A stretch of 64,000 nucleotides of DNA from an uncultured bacterium (GCA_949291515.1 CASEVY010000008.1:45114-109113), one strand, 5' to 3'; positions 25,719 to 35,461 are shown, numbered from the stretch's first letter. The notes: generated by a model not told the origin, from the sequence alone. Program-made: numbers and translations.

Positions 25719-27281
25719 TCAATTTACCCAAGGATACCATTTATCCCTGTCGCGCATAGCTATGACGGCGCAGACGATTATAAGCGTTTTGCTGTTTATC
25801 GCTTCGGGCTTATCGATTTCGCAGGTCAGCCTGGAGAAAATGTTTTTCTCGTATTTTATCGTCCCTTTAGAATCCACGCGCCCCTGCACGACATAATCGG
25901 CCCTCAAAAGGCCGCTCAAATGCCCAAAACATTTGCGCAGGACGGAGCGCCAAAGCGAAGATTCTTGTATGAGCGCTATTATCTCGTCCCCGTTATATAC
26001 AGTCCACTTCCTGCTCAGGCGGAAACGATCCCTGCTTACGCGGAATATTACGGCATTGGTTTTGTCCGCGACCGCGTATTCCTCCTTAAGCAAAGACAAA
26101 CCCTGCTGAACACAGCGAAACGCCAGCTTGCCGCTGTCCCCGTAGAAATAAAATTTAGAGCCGAAAAGAAACGAAGTCAGCAAACCCGCGCAGAATATCA
26201 ACAAACCGAAAACGGAAAACAGCGAACACAAAGACAGCGCCGTATTTATTACAACGGGATGCAAATCCATATAATTGCCCGTAATTATAAATATGAACAA
26301 CACTCTAAGCAGAAAGAAAAATAAAGCGCACAAAAAACCCAGACCCGTAAATATTCCGCCCCACCTAGGCGCCGTCGCTATAAAATTATTGCCTTGGTTA
26401 TCGTAAAATCTAAAAAACAAATCCGGCGAGCCGTAAAAACGTTTCCCGCGAATCGGGTATACCGAACGCGGATTGGAATGGGCGCGTATAGATTTCGCAG
26501 GGAAGAACAGCCTCAGCGCAAAAATACATACCAGAAGCAGCGCATAAACCATCACCGCGATAAGCAATATCCCGGACCAACCGCCCGTATTAAGGCTGAA
26601 CTTTACTTTAGCCTCGCCGGCCTGAAGTTTCGGCGTAGGTTTAAGATCTTCGGGCGCGTCATCCAACGATTCCTCGTTTAGCAGTGCGGACATATCCTCG
26701 TCTACTATAGGCTGCTCGTCTATGGATATATCACCCATTTGCAAGTCCGTAAGTTCCGCGGCGGTATCGGCGCCGGCCAATTCAACCGGTTTTGGAGCGG
26801 GCGAAATAAAAGAAAGTATTAAATCCGCCTCCACGTAAGGCAAGCCCTTGATATCTACTTTATATCCTTTTGAATCGGCCAGGAAATATCCGTGCGTAAA
26901 CTCCGAACCTCCGCCCGTAAAATTAAACGAAAGCAAAGGATCGGAAGTCGAAAACTCCGTCTTTTTTATCGTTTCGCCCGTATAGGTGTTTACGATTATT
27001 TTGTATTTCTTCTTCTTTGTAGCCGCGATGTCTTTATTTATTGCGTCTTCCAGGCACTTGACGTCGGAACATTTTTCAAGAGCATTTATCTCGAAGCTGG
27101 CCTTTCCGCGCTGTGCGTAGACAACCGCGCCTTTTTTGGAAGAGGTCTTCCAGCCGGAAGGCAAATCTATCGTAAACGCTTTATCGGGCGCGGAAAACAA
27201 AGCCGCGTTCCCCTCAACAGGAAACAAGCCAAGCAACAGCGCCGCGCAAATAATCGATTGGAAAATGCGCCTAGTCTTCAT
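25719..27281 (-). CDS. Exported membrane protein with LURP-one-like C-terminal domain
   Basis: Function unknown. The 520 residues comprise a signal peptide (ending near GNAA); an exported alpha/beta domain (FTIDLPSGWKTS, about 35-165); an acidic linker; three membrane helices (about 235-255, 315-340, 350-380); and a C-terminal beta-rich domain. That last domain repeats the pattern seen in LURP-one/scramblase-like folds (FYFYGDSGKLAFRCV to SKTLIIVCAVIAMRD). Domain names past the helices are pattern-based. There is no Shine-Dalgarno; a palindromic -10 ends 10 bases before the ATG, so the mRNA would be almost leaderless. It is transcribed with dacB. Confidence 0.6.
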   Translation of the reverse strand: MKTRRIFQSIICAALLLGLFPVEGNAALFSAPDKAFTIDLPSGWKTSSKKGAVVYAQRGKASFEINALEKCSDVKCLEDAINKDIAATKKKKYKIIVNTYTGETIKKTEFSTSDPLLSFNFTGGGSEFTHGYFLADSKGYKVDIKGLPYVEADLILSFISPAPKPVELAGADTAAELTDLQMGDISIDEQPIVDEDMSALLNEESLDDAPEDLKPTPKLQAGEAKVKFSLNTGGWSGILLIAVMVYALLLVCIFALRLFFPAKSIRAHSNPRSVYPIRGKRFYGSPDLFFRFYDNQGNNFIATAPRWGGIFTGLGFLCALFFFLLRVLFIFIITGNYMDLHPVVINTALSLCSLFSVFGLLIFCAGLLTSFLFGSKFYFYGDSGKLAFRCVQQGLSLLKEEYAVADKTNAVIFRVSRDRFRLSRKWTVYNGDEIIALIQESSLWRSVLRKCFGHLSGLLRADYVVQGRVDSKGTIKYEKNIFSRLTCEIDKPEAINSKTLIIVCAVIAMRDRDKWYPWVN

Positions 27282-27291
27282 ATGTATATTT

Positions 27292-27301
27292 ATTATATAA
27301 T
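27292..27301. promoter_or_regulatory. Palindromic -10 between divergent membrane-protein gene and bioY
   Basis: ATTATATAAT again provides TATAAT on both strands. Plus-strand transcription would start near 27308 and minus-strand near 27285. Confidence 0.55.
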
Positions 27302-27335
27302 ATCCTAAAGATCATTTATCAAGAGGAAAGTTAAA

Positions 27336-27842
27336 ATGGAACTCGTAAAGACAATTAAAAACGTAATTTCCAAAGAAATCGCCGCCATTATCGGCGGAGC
27401 TTTATTTATAGCTTTGCTGGCGAAAATAGCTTTATACCTGCCTTTTACTCCGGTACCGGTAACTCTGCAGACTTTGGCCTGTATGCTCGTCGGGGCGGCT
27501 TTGGGCAAGAAAGGCGCGCTTTCCGTAATTACCTATATAGCGCTTGGCGTTATGGGCCTGCCGGTGCTTAACGTGGGAATGTTCACCGCGGGTTATTTGC
27601 TCGGCTTTGCCGTGGCGGCATATTTGATAGGATATTTGTTTGAGACGAAAATAGTAAAAAACGTTTTTTCCGCCTTCTTGGCTTTTAGCGCGGGCGAACT
27701 CCTTATACTTACAATGGGAAGCCTTTGGCTGTCAATATTCGTAGAACATGCTTTCGCGCTAGGGTTCTTCCCCTTCCTGCTGGGCGGATTGTTCAAAGTT
27801 TGCTTGGCCACTTACATAGCAAAAAAAGTAAAACGCTGGTAG
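27336..27842 (+). CDS. bioY: Biotin transporter BioY
   Basis: The substrate-binding membrane component for biotin uptake, used alone or with an ECF energising module. The 168 residues contain about six helices with the family signature PFTPVPVTLQTLACMLVGAALG (about 36-57) and GMFTAGYLLGF. An AGAGGAAAG site precedes the ATG. No EcfA/EcfT genes are nearby. I saw no BirA box in the short promoter region. Terminated at once by a strong hairpin. Confidence 0.93.
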   Translation: MELVKTIKNVISKEIAAIIGGALFIALLAKIALYLPFTPVPVTLQTLACMLVGAALGKKGALSVITYIALGVMGLPVLNVGMFTAGYLLGFAVAAYLIGYLFETKIVKNVFSAFLAFSAGELLILTMGSLWLSIFVEHAFALGFFPFLLGGLFKVCLATYIAKKVKRW

Positions 27843-27861
27843 ACTTTATCCATTTCAAAAT

Positions 27862-27893
27862 AAAGAACCCGCTCGAAAGGGCGGGTTCTTTTT
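27862..27893. terminator. Terminator between bioY and the convergent MATE gene
   Basis: Stem AAAGAACCCGC / GCGGGTTCTTT with T tail; usable from both sides. Confidence 0.85.
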
Positions 27894-27912
27894 CGCCTTG
27901 ATAAAAATTTGT

Positions 27913-29292
27913 TCACTTTGTAATATCGATATTGCGCCACCTGCCGCTGAAAAACCGCCAGCCCATTATTATGCCCGTCAGCCAAGCGTAAGAAGTTATC
28001 CAGCTCCAAGCCGCTACTATCCCCATGCCAAGAATTCCGACTATAAACCAGCTGCCAAATACCAGCATAATTGCGCAGAATATCATCGCTTTCATATGGA
28101 ATTTGGTGTCGCCTGCACCCCTTATGGCGTCGCCAAAGCAAAGATAAGTCAAATCGCCCCAGGTAAATACGCACAAAAGATGCAGAAGCGGAACCGTCTG
28201 CTTTTGGATAAGAATCATATCTTCCGTCAAAACATTGCCCTCAAAAAAACCGGTAAAGAAATGCGGAAAAAAATAAAAACCGGCCGTTATGCATATAACG
28301 TAAAACGTGCCCGTCTTAAGCGCGGTAAGAGTAGTCTTGACGCCCAAGTCCGGCTGTTTGCGCCCCACATACTGCCCCATGAGTATCTGCGTGGCTATGG
28401 CAAGGCCCATAAGCGGCATAAAAACTATCGACTGAAGCGTCATTACGATATTGCTCGCCGCCAAAGATATTTTGTCTATATTCCCGACGAAAAACGCAAA
28501 CACCGAAAAGGAAAATATATCCATAAAGAATCCGAACCCGTTCGGCATTCCGTACTTTATAAGCCGCCACGCCGCCTGTTTGTTAAAACCGAATAATCTG
28601 CCCAGCTTAAACTTGTTGTTTATCTTAGGATTGAAAAGAATGGCAAAAAATATAATCGTTACGCTCAGCCCGCTTATTACCGTAGACCAGGCCGCGCCTT
28701 TTATCCCCATTTGGGGAAATCCCCATTTGCCGAATATCATAGCGTAAGACAGTGCGATATTAAGCACATTGCCCGCCAAATTGACCAACATAGTAACGCC
28801 GGTCTTGCCCTGACCGCTGAAAAAACCCGCCAAAGCATTGTTTATAATCGTAAATCCGCCAAACAGAGTAAGTATCGTAAAGTATTGTTTTTCCAATTCT
28901 TTAACTTCGGGCGCATGCGAGGATAAATCTATAAAAAACAAGCCCAGCGGCACCAAAGCCGCTATAATCAAACCGAAAAACGCCCCCACCAATACACCCT
29001 GCCACAGCGCAACGCTCAAACGCGCATAACGGCGCTGCCCGTAGTAGTTGGCGACGAAAACGCTGGTATATCCGCAAGTCCCCATAAAAAAGGACACCAT
29101 AGAAAAAGAAATCAAACCCGCGGGCAAACACGCCGCCAAAGCATCGGCCGAATACCACGAAAGAAACATCCTGTCCGTAAACTGCATTATGCTGGCAGAC
29201 GAAGTTGTTATTATAAGCGGTATGGCTATCCTTAAAAGAAGACCGACGGAACCGGGTTTATCGCTTTTTACTATTTTCAATACGTCTTTCAT
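27913..29292 (-). CDS. MATE-family multidrug/sodium antiporter
   Basis: A cation-coupled exporter of about 459 residues with 12 predicted membrane helices. The two MATE repeats begin at LLLRIAIPLIITTSSASIMQFTDRMFLSWYSADALAA and again near AWRLIKYGMPNGFGFFMDIFSFSVFAFFVG. Substrate cannot be inferred. I chose the ATG at 29292 (MKDVLKIVK) over the TTG at 29310 because the six extra residues lie in the terminator of the upstream cold-shock gene. Confidence 0.9.
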   Translation of the reverse strand: MKDVLKIVKSDKPGSVGLLLRIAIPLIITTSSASIMQFTDRMFLSWYSADALAACLPAGLISFSMVSFFMGTCGYTSVFVANYYGQRRYARLSVALWQGVLVGAFFGLIIAALVPLGLFFIDLSSHAPEVKELEKQYFTILTLFGGFTIINNALAGFFSGQGKTGVTMLVNLAGNVLNIALSYAMIFGKWGFPQMGIKGAAWSTVISGLSVTIIFFAILFNPKINNKFKLGRLFGFNKQAAWRLIKYGMPNGFGFFMDIFSFSVFAFFVGNIDKISLAASNIVMTLQSIVFMPLMGLAIATQILMGQYVGRKQPDLGVKTTLTALKTGTFYVICITAGFYFFPHFFTGFFEGNVLTEDMILIQKQTVPLLHLLCVFTWGDLTYLCFGDAIRGAGDTKFHMKAMIFCAIMLVFGSWFIVGILGMGIVAAWSWITSYAWLTGIIMGWRFFSGRWRNIDITK

Positions 29293-29307
29293 ACCTTTTA
29301 CACCGCG

Positions 29308-29344
29308 CAAAAAAACCTCAGCAACCCAAGGGCGCTGAGGTTTT
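29308..29344 (-). terminator. Terminator of the cold-shock gene
   Basis: Stem AAAACCTCAGC / GCTGAGGTTTT, followed on the minus strand by a T run. Confidence 0.85.
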
Positions 29345-29359
29345 AGTCATAAAAGCGTT

Positions 29360-29563
29360 TTATTTCTTTGAGACTTTTACAGCCTTAGGACCCTTTTCGG
29401 ATTCTACGACTTCAAAGGTTACTTCCTGACCTTCGGCTAAGGTTTTGAAACCATCGCCTTGTATTTCCTGATAGTGTACAAAAAGATCTTTTGAACCATC
29501 TTCAGGGGTTATGAAACCATAACCTTTTTGATCATTAAACCACTTTACTTTTCCGTTTGCCAT
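29360..29563 (-). CDS. Cold-shock domain protein
   Basis: A 67-residue RNA chaperone of the CspA family. Both RNA-binding motifs are intact: RNP1 as KGYGFI and RNP2 as LFVHY. The Lys/Gly-rich loops are as in CspA-type proteins. It is preceded by an AAGGAAG site and a structured leader of about 60 bases. Confidence 0.95.
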   Translation of the reverse strand: MANGKVKWFNDQKGYGFITPEDGSKDLFVHYQEIQGDGFKTLAEGQEVTFEVVESEKGPKAVKVSKK

Positions 29564-29636
29564 TACATTTACTTCCTTGTTAATTAACTTTAAGTCTCAA
29601 AGAGACGTAGAGGATTTTCTCCTCACTTAAATTATA
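29564..29636 (-). promoter_or_regulatory. csp promoter and structured 5' leader
   Basis: TATAAT on the minus strand at 29636-29631. The leader that follows can form two small hairpins, GAGGA-GAAAA-TCCTC and GTCTC-TTT-GAGAC, before the ribosome binding site. Cold-shock mRNAs often carry regulatory leaders; that this one is thermoresponsive is inference. Confidence 0.5.
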
Positions 29637-29675
29637 CAATAAATAATATTATTTTGTGCCAATCGGGATTTTATT

Positions 29676-30545
29676 ATGAAAAAAACCAAACTCATAAAAC
29701 GCTGTCTGCAAGGCTTTGCCACCGTCTTAAAACGACTCGGCCTTCCGGGTAAAAAATACGGCTATTATATTCCCTATCCATACGCAAATGACGACTGCAC
29801 GAAAAAAGATTTGTATCCTTTAAAGAATATAAAAAAAATGTTGGAGGAGAACCTCCAAAATTTTAAAAACTTGTGCGCCGAAATCGAAAAATATAATGAC
29901 GTGCTGCAAACTTTCAAAAAAAGCTCCAAGCTGACTCCTCTCGCTCCGCGTTTTAATCAGGATTGGTTCTGCGGCATCGACGGCGCGGCCGCATATGTTT
30001 TAACGCGTATTTTAAAACCTTCAAAAATAGTTGAGGTCGGAACAGGGTTTTCCACCCGTTTTTTGGCCCGCGCCGTTCAAGACGAGAATCTCCCCACATT
30101 GATTTATTCCGTCAACCCCAAGGAATTGCACGGCGAAGCGAAACTGTGCTCAAAATTCTTCAACTGCACTTTGGATAAAGTGCCCCTTTCCCTGCTCTGC
30201 GATTTGAAAGTCAACGATATACTCTTTATCGACGCCTCGCACTTATTTATGCCAGGTACCGATCTTGAAACCATTTTTCTGCAAGTGCTGCCGGCCTTGC
30301 CCAAAGGCGTGTACATACACTTTCACGACATATTCCTCCCGGACTCATATCCCAACGACGAAGATTGGGATTGGTGGTCCTTCAACGAGCAGGCCTGCCT
30401 GGCCATATTGCTTAACGGCGGCGGATACAGACCCGTATTCCCCAGCGCCTATTTAAGGAAATACTACCCCGAAACCCTGCAAAACATCTTCGCGCCATGC
30501 CACCCCAGAGGTCTTGAAAGCGGATTTTGGATTGTCAAAGAATAA
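29676..30545 (+). CDS. Class I SAM-dependent methyltransferase
   Basis: A 289-residue methyltransferase of unknown substrate. The SAM-binding motif I is IVEVGTGFSTRFLARA (about 114-129), followed by the acidic strand end and NDILFIDASH (about 178-187), as in the Methyltransf_24-type fold. The first 75 residues are basic and helical, and the C-terminal part is aromatic-rich (WDWWSFNEQ). A YHFHDIF-like HFHDIF segment near residue 214 could bind a metal. Isolated gene with no informative neighbours. Confidence 0.75.
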   Translation: MKKTKLIKRCLQGFATVLKRLGLPGKKYGYYIPYPYANDDCTKKDLYPLKNIKKMLEENLQNFKNLCAEIEKYNDVLQTFKKSSKLTPLAPRFNQDWFCGIDGAAAYVLTRILKPSKIVEVGTGFSTRFLARAVQDENLPTLIYSVNPKELHGEAKLCSKFFNCTLDKVPLSLLCDLKVNDILFIDASHLFMPGTDLETIFLQVLPALPKGVYIHFHDIFLPDSYPNDEDWDWWSFNEQACLAILLNGGGYRPVFPSAYLRKYYPETLQNIFAPCHPRGLESGFWIVKE

Positions 30546-30642
30546 AAAATCCAAGCCGTTTTCTTGAGGGCTAGCCCCCTATTTAGCAATAACTCCAAAT
30601 TATATATAATTTATGGATTAAGATATTTGAAGAGGTAGAAAG

Positions 30643-31647
30643 ATGTCAACGATAGCATGCGTCCCCAACATATCGGAGGGACGGGACAAAAAAATAATCA
30701 AAGCGATAATAGATACGGTAAAGAAAAGCGCCAAAATACAACTTTTGGGCGCCGAAAGCGGTTATGATGTAAACCGTACGGTAATAACTTTCGCGGGAAC
30801 GCCCGAGGAAGTCAAAAAAGCCGCCTTTGCCTGCATAAAGAAAAGCTATGAACTTATTGATATGTCCAATCACCACGGCAAGCATATGCGCCTAGGCTGC
30901 GTTGACGTATGCCCTTTCATACCGATAGCCAAAGCCGATATTCAAGACTGCGTGGAAATAGCGCAGGAGCTTGGCGCGCAGGTCGGCGGGGAACTGGGAA
31001 TACCGGTATATCTCTACGGTTACGCCGCCAGCACTTTGGCGAGGAAAGATCTCGCCTATATTCGCAGCGGCGAATATGAACACTTGGCCATCAAACTGCA
31101 AAACACGCCGCCGGACTTCGGTACGGATACTTATGACGCGGTGGTAAAAAAATCCGGCGCTATATGCATCGGCGCCAGGAATTGTCTTATAGCCTATAAC
31201 GTCAACCTCGACACCAAAGACGTAAATATCGCAAAAGAAATCGCCGCCGTAATCAGGGAAAGCGGCAAAAACCACAGCGGTATGGGGATACTAAAAGCCG
31301 TAAAAGCCATAGGCTGGTATATAGAAGAATACGGCAAATGCCAAGTATCTATGAATTTGGAAGACTACAAAAGAACGCCGCTCTACGTCGTGTACGAAAC
31401 CTGCGTGGCCGAAGCCAAAAAGCGCGGCGTAAAAGTTACGGGCAGCGAGATTATAGGGCTTGTCCCCAAAGATCTTATGCTCGATACCGCCAAATTCTAT
31501 TTGAACAAAAAGGGCAAAATAACGCTCGGCATGCCGATGAAAGACATCATAAACGAGGCTGTGGAAAACCTCGGCTTGAACGAGATTTCCCCCTTTAATA
31601 TGAACGAGCGCATATTGGAATTTAAACTTAAATCAATGAATTCTTAA
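30643..31647 (+). CDS. ftcD: Glutamate formimidoyltransferase
   Basis: Moves a formimino group between formiminoglutamate and tetrahydrofolate (EC 2.1.2.5), linking histidine breakdown to one-carbon metabolism. The N-terminal signature ACVPNISEGRD and the HGKHMRLGCVDVCPFIP stretch are diagnostic. At 334 residues it holds both subdomains of the transferase but no cyclodeaminase, as in many anaerobes. A GAAGAGG site precedes the ATG. It is followed by phosphoserine aminotransferase with one intervening base, so serine, the main one-carbon donor, and this transferase are co-expressed. No other histidine-degradation gene is present. Confidence 0.92.
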   Translation: MSTIACVPNISEGRDKKIIKAIIDTVKKSAKIQLLGAESGYDVNRTVITFAGTPEEVKKAAFACIKKSYELIDMSNHHGKHMRLGCVDVCPFIPIAKADIQDCVEIAQELGAQVGGELGIPVYLYGYAASTLARKDLAYIRSGEYEHLAIKLQNTPPDFGTDTYDAVVKKSGAICIGARNCLIAYNVNLDTKDVNIAKEIAAVIRESGKNHSGMGILKAVKAIGWYIEEYGKCQVSMNLEDYKRTPLYVVYETCVAEAKKRGVKVTGSEIIGLVPKDLMLDTAKFYLNKKGKITLGMPMKDIINEAVENLGLNEISPFNMNERILEFKLKSMNS

Positions 31648-31648
31648 T

Positions 31649-32803
31649 ATGAAGATACCCAAAAAGATTTTGCCTTCTTCCACCTTCGCGGCCGGCCCCG
31701 CGCAAGGGCTTGAGGCCGTGCGCAAAACCAATCTTAAAGACACGATGTTCGAAAGAAGGCACCGCACCGCTTTCATAACGGAAAATCTTTACAAAAAAAC
31801 GGCTCTTAACCTAAAAAAATTATTTAATTTGCCGCAAAATTATTTGGTTATATTTTTCCCCGGCGGCGCTACCGCGGCGATGGACGCCGTCGCTTGGACC
31901 TTGAACGAAGGGCAAGTGGCCGGGCTTAACTTGGGCGCCTTTTCAAAGCTGTGGAACGATAAAATATGCCGATCTCTCCCCCAAAAAGTAAAGAAAGAAT
32001 TTGTAGATTTCGATTATAAGAATCCCTCTTCGGCAAAGCGCCTTAACTCGAAAACATCTCTGGTTTTGCTTACCCCGAACGAAACTTCCAACGGAATAGC
32101 CCTGCCAGATTCTTTGCTTAAATCAATTTATAAAGAGAAAGGCGCAAATACTCTTATCGCTTGGGACGCGACCTCATGCGCTGGCGCGAGAGTCCTGCCC
32201 AAATGCTTTGACATAATGCTCTTCGGCGGACAAAAAGCCTTCGGCTCGCCGGGCGGCACGTGCGTAATCTTTTTAAGCCCCGCCGCCGTAAAGAGAGCTT
32301 TATCCAAAGAGGAAGATAATACTATCCCGTATTTCTTGAATCTCGCGCACGCAGTAAGAAAAGCGCAAATATATCAACCCTTCAACACTCCTTGCAACAC
32401 AACGATTTGGGCTATAGGCAAAGCGTGCCAATATATGTTAAAATGCGGCGGGATAAAAAATATGCAGATGCTTGCTCAAGCCCACGCCGACACCATTTTA
32501 AACTACGTTAAAAGAAGCGCTTGGCTTGAGCCTCTAATAAAAGACGCCAAATATCGCTCCTATACCACTCTTACGCTTAAAGTAACCGATAAGGACATCA
32601 AAGACGAACAAATCAACCGCGCGCTCGCGCAGACGAAACTCCCAAACCTTGTTGACGGAGTGGAAAAATATTCTTCGATAAAAGAAAACTCTTTAAGGAT
32701 AGGGTGTTTCCCTTTCATAGACCCGAACGGGACGGGGCAGTTCGAAAAGCTCTGCCTGACGCTGGATTTCATCTGCAAAGAACTTAAAAAATCTAAAAGA
32801 TAA
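31649..32803 (+). CDS. serC: Phosphoserine aminotransferase (class V)
   Basis: Makes phosphoserine from 3-phosphohydroxypyruvate and glutamate. The 384 residues begin with the family-like FAAGPAQG and carry the PLP lysine in FGGQKAFGSPGG (about residue 194). The substrate-binding FNTPCNTTIW and an RIGCFPFIDP segment near the C-terminus follow. It fits the branch seen in some archaea and anaerobes rather than the E. coli branch. It is coupled to ftcD, and its 3' end overlaps the convergent rsmA by 11 bases. Confidence 0.85.
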   Translation: MKIPKKILPSSTFAAGPAQGLEAVRKTNLKDTMFERRHRTAFITENLYKKTALNLKKLFNLPQNYLVIFFPGGATAAMDAVAWTLNEGQVAGLNLGAFSKLWNDKICRSLPQKVKKEFVDFDYKNPSSAKRLNSKTSLVLLTPNETSNGIALPDSLLKSIYKEKGANTLIAWDATSCAGARVLPKCFDIMLFGGQKAFGSPGGTCVIFLSPAAVKRALSKEEDNTIPYFLNLAHAVRKAQIYQPFNTPCNTTIWAIGKACQYMLKCGGIKNMQMLAQAHADTILNYVKRSAWLEPLIKDAKYRSYTTLTLKVTDKDIKDEQINRALAQTKLPNLVDGVEKYSSIKENSLRIGCFPFIDPNGTGQFEKLCLTLDFICKELKKSKR

Positions 32804-33581
32804 CACCGTCCAAAGCGGCGGCCAAGTCCGCGTATTTGCGCGGGGTAAGCTCTTCTGCGCGGGCCGATATTTTAACGCCCGCTTTCTGCAAAGTTTTAGC
32901 CAGCAGTTCTTTGTCTTTTTTGTAAACCTCGCATAAAGCGTTGAGGACGGTCTTTCTTCTGTAGGCGAACACTGCTCTCACCAAAACCGTAAAATCATCT
33001 TTATGTTTTTGGTTTTTGAAATTTATTTGGCCTTCGGGGCTTATCAAAAGCACTTCGCTGTCGACTTTCGGCGGCGGATTAAAACTGCCGGGGCTTACCC
33101 TGCAAACGCTCCGGCAAGAAGCCGACGCCTGGAACAGAACGGACAACGGGCCGTAATGCTTGCTTTCCGCTTTCGCGCTTAAACGTTGCGCCTGTTCACG
33201 CTGAAACATAAAAACGGCGGCGTGGAAATTTGGCAAACTTAATACTTTAAGCAGAATTTCGGCCGCGTCTATATACGGCAAATTGCTGACAAAAGTAGCT
33301 GGTCCGTTTGGCAGCCAGGAAAGATCGTCTTTTAAAAAATCGCTGCTCTTTATGCTCACTTGCGCGTAAGAGGGCAAATTAGCCTTTAGGTAATTTACCA
33401 TTTCGGGATCTATTTCCACCAAAGTAAAATCGTTAACGCCGCGCTCGAGCAAGGCCTGCGTTAGCGCTCCTTTGCCCGGTCCGATTTCCGTAAGAGAACC
33501 TTCCATATTATCTATTACCGTATCGGCTATTTTATCTATTATTCCTTTATTTACCAAAAAATGTTGTCCGTATTTACGCAT
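32793..33581 (-). CDS. rsmA: 16S rRNA dimethyladenosine transferase
   Basis: KsgA/RsmA dimethylates two adjacent adenosines near the 3' end of 16S rRNA. The 262 residues include KYGQHFLVN at the N-terminus, motif I EIGPGKGALTQALL, motif IV SNLPYID, and the C-terminal RRKTVLNAL segment. The start at 33581 follows the stop of the upstream TPR gene by a few bases, so they form an operon. The 3' end overlaps serC tail to tail. Confidence 0.95.
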   Translation of the reverse strand: MRKYGQHFLVNKGIIDKIADTVIDNMEGSLTEIGPGKGALTQALLERGVNDFTLVEIDPEMVNYLKANLPSYAQVSIKSSDFLKDDLSWLPNGPATFVSNLPYIDAAEILLKVLSLPNFHAAVFMFQREQAQRLSAKAESKHYGPLSVLFQASASCRSVCRVSPGSFNPPPKVDSEVLLISPEGQINFKNQKHKDDFTVLVRAVFAYRRKTVLNALCEVYKKDKELLAKTLQKAGVKISARAEELTPRKYADLAAALDGVIF

Positions 33582-33586
33582 AGTAG

Positions 33587-35461
33587 TTACTTTTCGCTCA
33601 ATAGTATATTTTTATTTTCCAAAGCTATTTTATTTTCGGGATTAAGTTTTAAGACGGCTTCATACTCTTTAAGTGCTTCTTCTTCCCCGCCAAGTATTAT
33701 ATAGGCCGTACCGCGGCCCAAAAGGGCCATTTCCATTAAAGTTTTATCTCCGCTTTTTTGGGCGATTTCATAAGCGGAGCTAAAAGAAATCAGAGCTTCC
33801 TTCCCCTCACCCAAAGTTAAAGCCGAAAGGCCCGCTATCATATAGTCGCGCCCGTCGCCGCCGCTTAATCTGGCGGAAACTTCCGGCCCGACCTCTTTAA
33901 CGTATTTTATCCAGCCCTTGCCCGCGACCCAAAGCCCCATATCGTTGCCGACCATATATGGATTATAAGTCGCTTTGGAGTTCGATTTGGACTGATTTTT
34001 TAGGGTGGAACTGTCGTTTACCGCCGCGCCGCCGCGTATAGACATCTTTACGTTATATTCTTTGGCGGCATTGTTTAATACCTCGTTAAGCCCGCTGAAA
34101 ATCCTGTCAATGTATTCTTTACGCTCTTCCTCGCTTGAGGGCCTGAGCGCAAAAGAACGGCTGAATGAACGCGTCAATGCCTGCTTGTCGGCCGCCTCCC
34201 AAGAGGCTTGCAGCATTGATGGCGGCGCTATAGGAACGCCGCCTTCTTTAGGGGGAGCGTCAAACAAGTCGGAGGGTTTAAGTTTTGGCTCAAGCTGTAT
34301 TTCTAAATCTATATTTAGCGGCTTGTCCGCAGGTATGCGCTCCAAACGTTTTTTAAAACTCTCAAGCTGTTTATCGGGCGAGGGCATTTTTAAATCGTCA
34401 ATGTTCTTTCCTTCGTAATCCGCCAGAGGCGAGGCCGGTACGCTATTCGCGCCGCCGTTTGAAGATGAAGGTTCTTCGACTTCTTCCCCCTTTGACTTTT
34501 CAGATAAATAATCCGGGAGTCCTTCCCCCCCGCCGGAATATGAAATGGAAAGCGCCAATCCTTCGTCCGAAAGCGGCGATATTAAAAACGCGCGGCTGAT
34601 AAACTCCACCGCTTCGTTTTTCCTATTCTCGCGCGCCAAAAGATTAGCCAAACGGAACCGGGCCACACTGTCGCCCGGCTTTATTTTAAGCGCCTTTCTG
34701 TAATTTAGTTCGGCCTTGGTGGAAGAGCCCTGTTTCTCGCTGAGTACGGCTAAAGCCAAAAGAGCTTCTTCATAATCGGGATAAAGACGCAAAGCCTTTT
34801 TAAAAGAATCTTCCGCCAAATTATCCCGACCCATCACTTCGTAAAGCGAGCCGAGCTGATAATGATAAAGAGGATGGCTTTTATCCAAACGTACGGCGTT
34901 TCGGAAGTGGAAAAGAGCCTCGTCGTAATTGCCCAAAGCGGCATATGTAGAACCCAAATTCATTTGGCTGTCGGGACGATCGGGATCGATATCAATGGTT
35001 TTCTTAAAACTTTCCAATGCGGAATCGATGTCGCCTTTCCAGGCATAGGCTATGCCCATAAGCTGATGAGCGTGGGCGTTTTCCGGATCCAGTTTTAAAG
35101 CCGCCCGATATTCCGACATCGCCTGAGCTACCTGCCCCTGCCAATAAAGCGCTACCCCCAAAAATATATGAGGATAAGGATCATCCGGATTTTTTATTAC
35201 CGCCTTTGCAAAAGACTGGGAAGCCTCTTTATATTTAGATACGCTCAATTCCCTTATGCCCTGGTACATATTCGTATATGATTGATTTATCATCAGATTA
35301 TCCCAAAAAGTGGGATACTTCCCGTCCAAATTGGCTTTATTGCCGCTTACTCCGATACCGCTGCCGCCCAAAAATTTCGGCAGGGCGGCATTAAGCTGGC
35401 CCGCGGTAAAAACTAGGGCAAAAAATAATATGTATCCGCAACAGGTACGCGTCTTAAGCAT
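33587..35461 (-). CDS. Exported TPR protein
   Basis: A 624-residue protein with a signal peptide (ending near LNAA), so periplasmic or outer-membrane associated. At least seven tetratricopeptide repeats run from about residue 60 to 320, with another near the C-terminus. Between them lies a Ser/Pro/Lys-rich linker and a region of unknown fold (about 390-530). It sits beside the pilus-associated locus and could be a scaffold for it, but it has its own promoter. No Shine-Dalgarno is seen. Confidence 0.8.
   Translation of the reverse strand: MLKTRTCCGYILFFALVFTAGQLNAALPKFLGGSGIGVSGNKANLDGKYPTFWDNLMINQSYTNMYQGIRELSVSKYKEASQSFAKAVIKNPDDPYPHIFLGVALYWQGQVAQAMSEYRAALKLDPENAHAHQLMGIAYAWKGDIDSALESFKKTIDIDPDRPDSQMNLGSTYAALGNYDEALFHFRNAVRLDKSHPLYHYQLGSLYEVMGRDNLAEDSFKKALRLYPDYEEALLALAVLSEKQGSSTKAELNYRKALKIKPGDSVARFRLANLLARENRKNEAVEFISRAFLISPLSDEGLALSISYSGGGEGLPDYLSEKSKGEEVEEPSSSNGGANSVPASPLADYEGKNIDDLKMPSPDKQLESFKKRLERIPADKPLNIDLEIQLEPKLKPSDLFDAPPKEGGVPIAPPSMLQASWEAADKQALTRSFSRSFALRPSSEEERKEYIDRIFSGLNEVLNNAAKEYNVKMSIRGGAAVNDSSTLKNQSKSNSKATYNPYMVGNDMGLWVAGKGWIKYVKEVGPEVSARLSGGDGRDYMIAGLSALTLGEGKEALISFSSAYEIAQKSGDKTLMEMALLGRGTAYIILGGEEEALKEYEAVLKLNPENKIALENKNILLSEK

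Noticed and set aside
30568..30577. GGGCTAGCCC as a terminator after the methyltransferase gene
   Set aside because: A perfect palindrome without a loop and without a T run; too weak to call.
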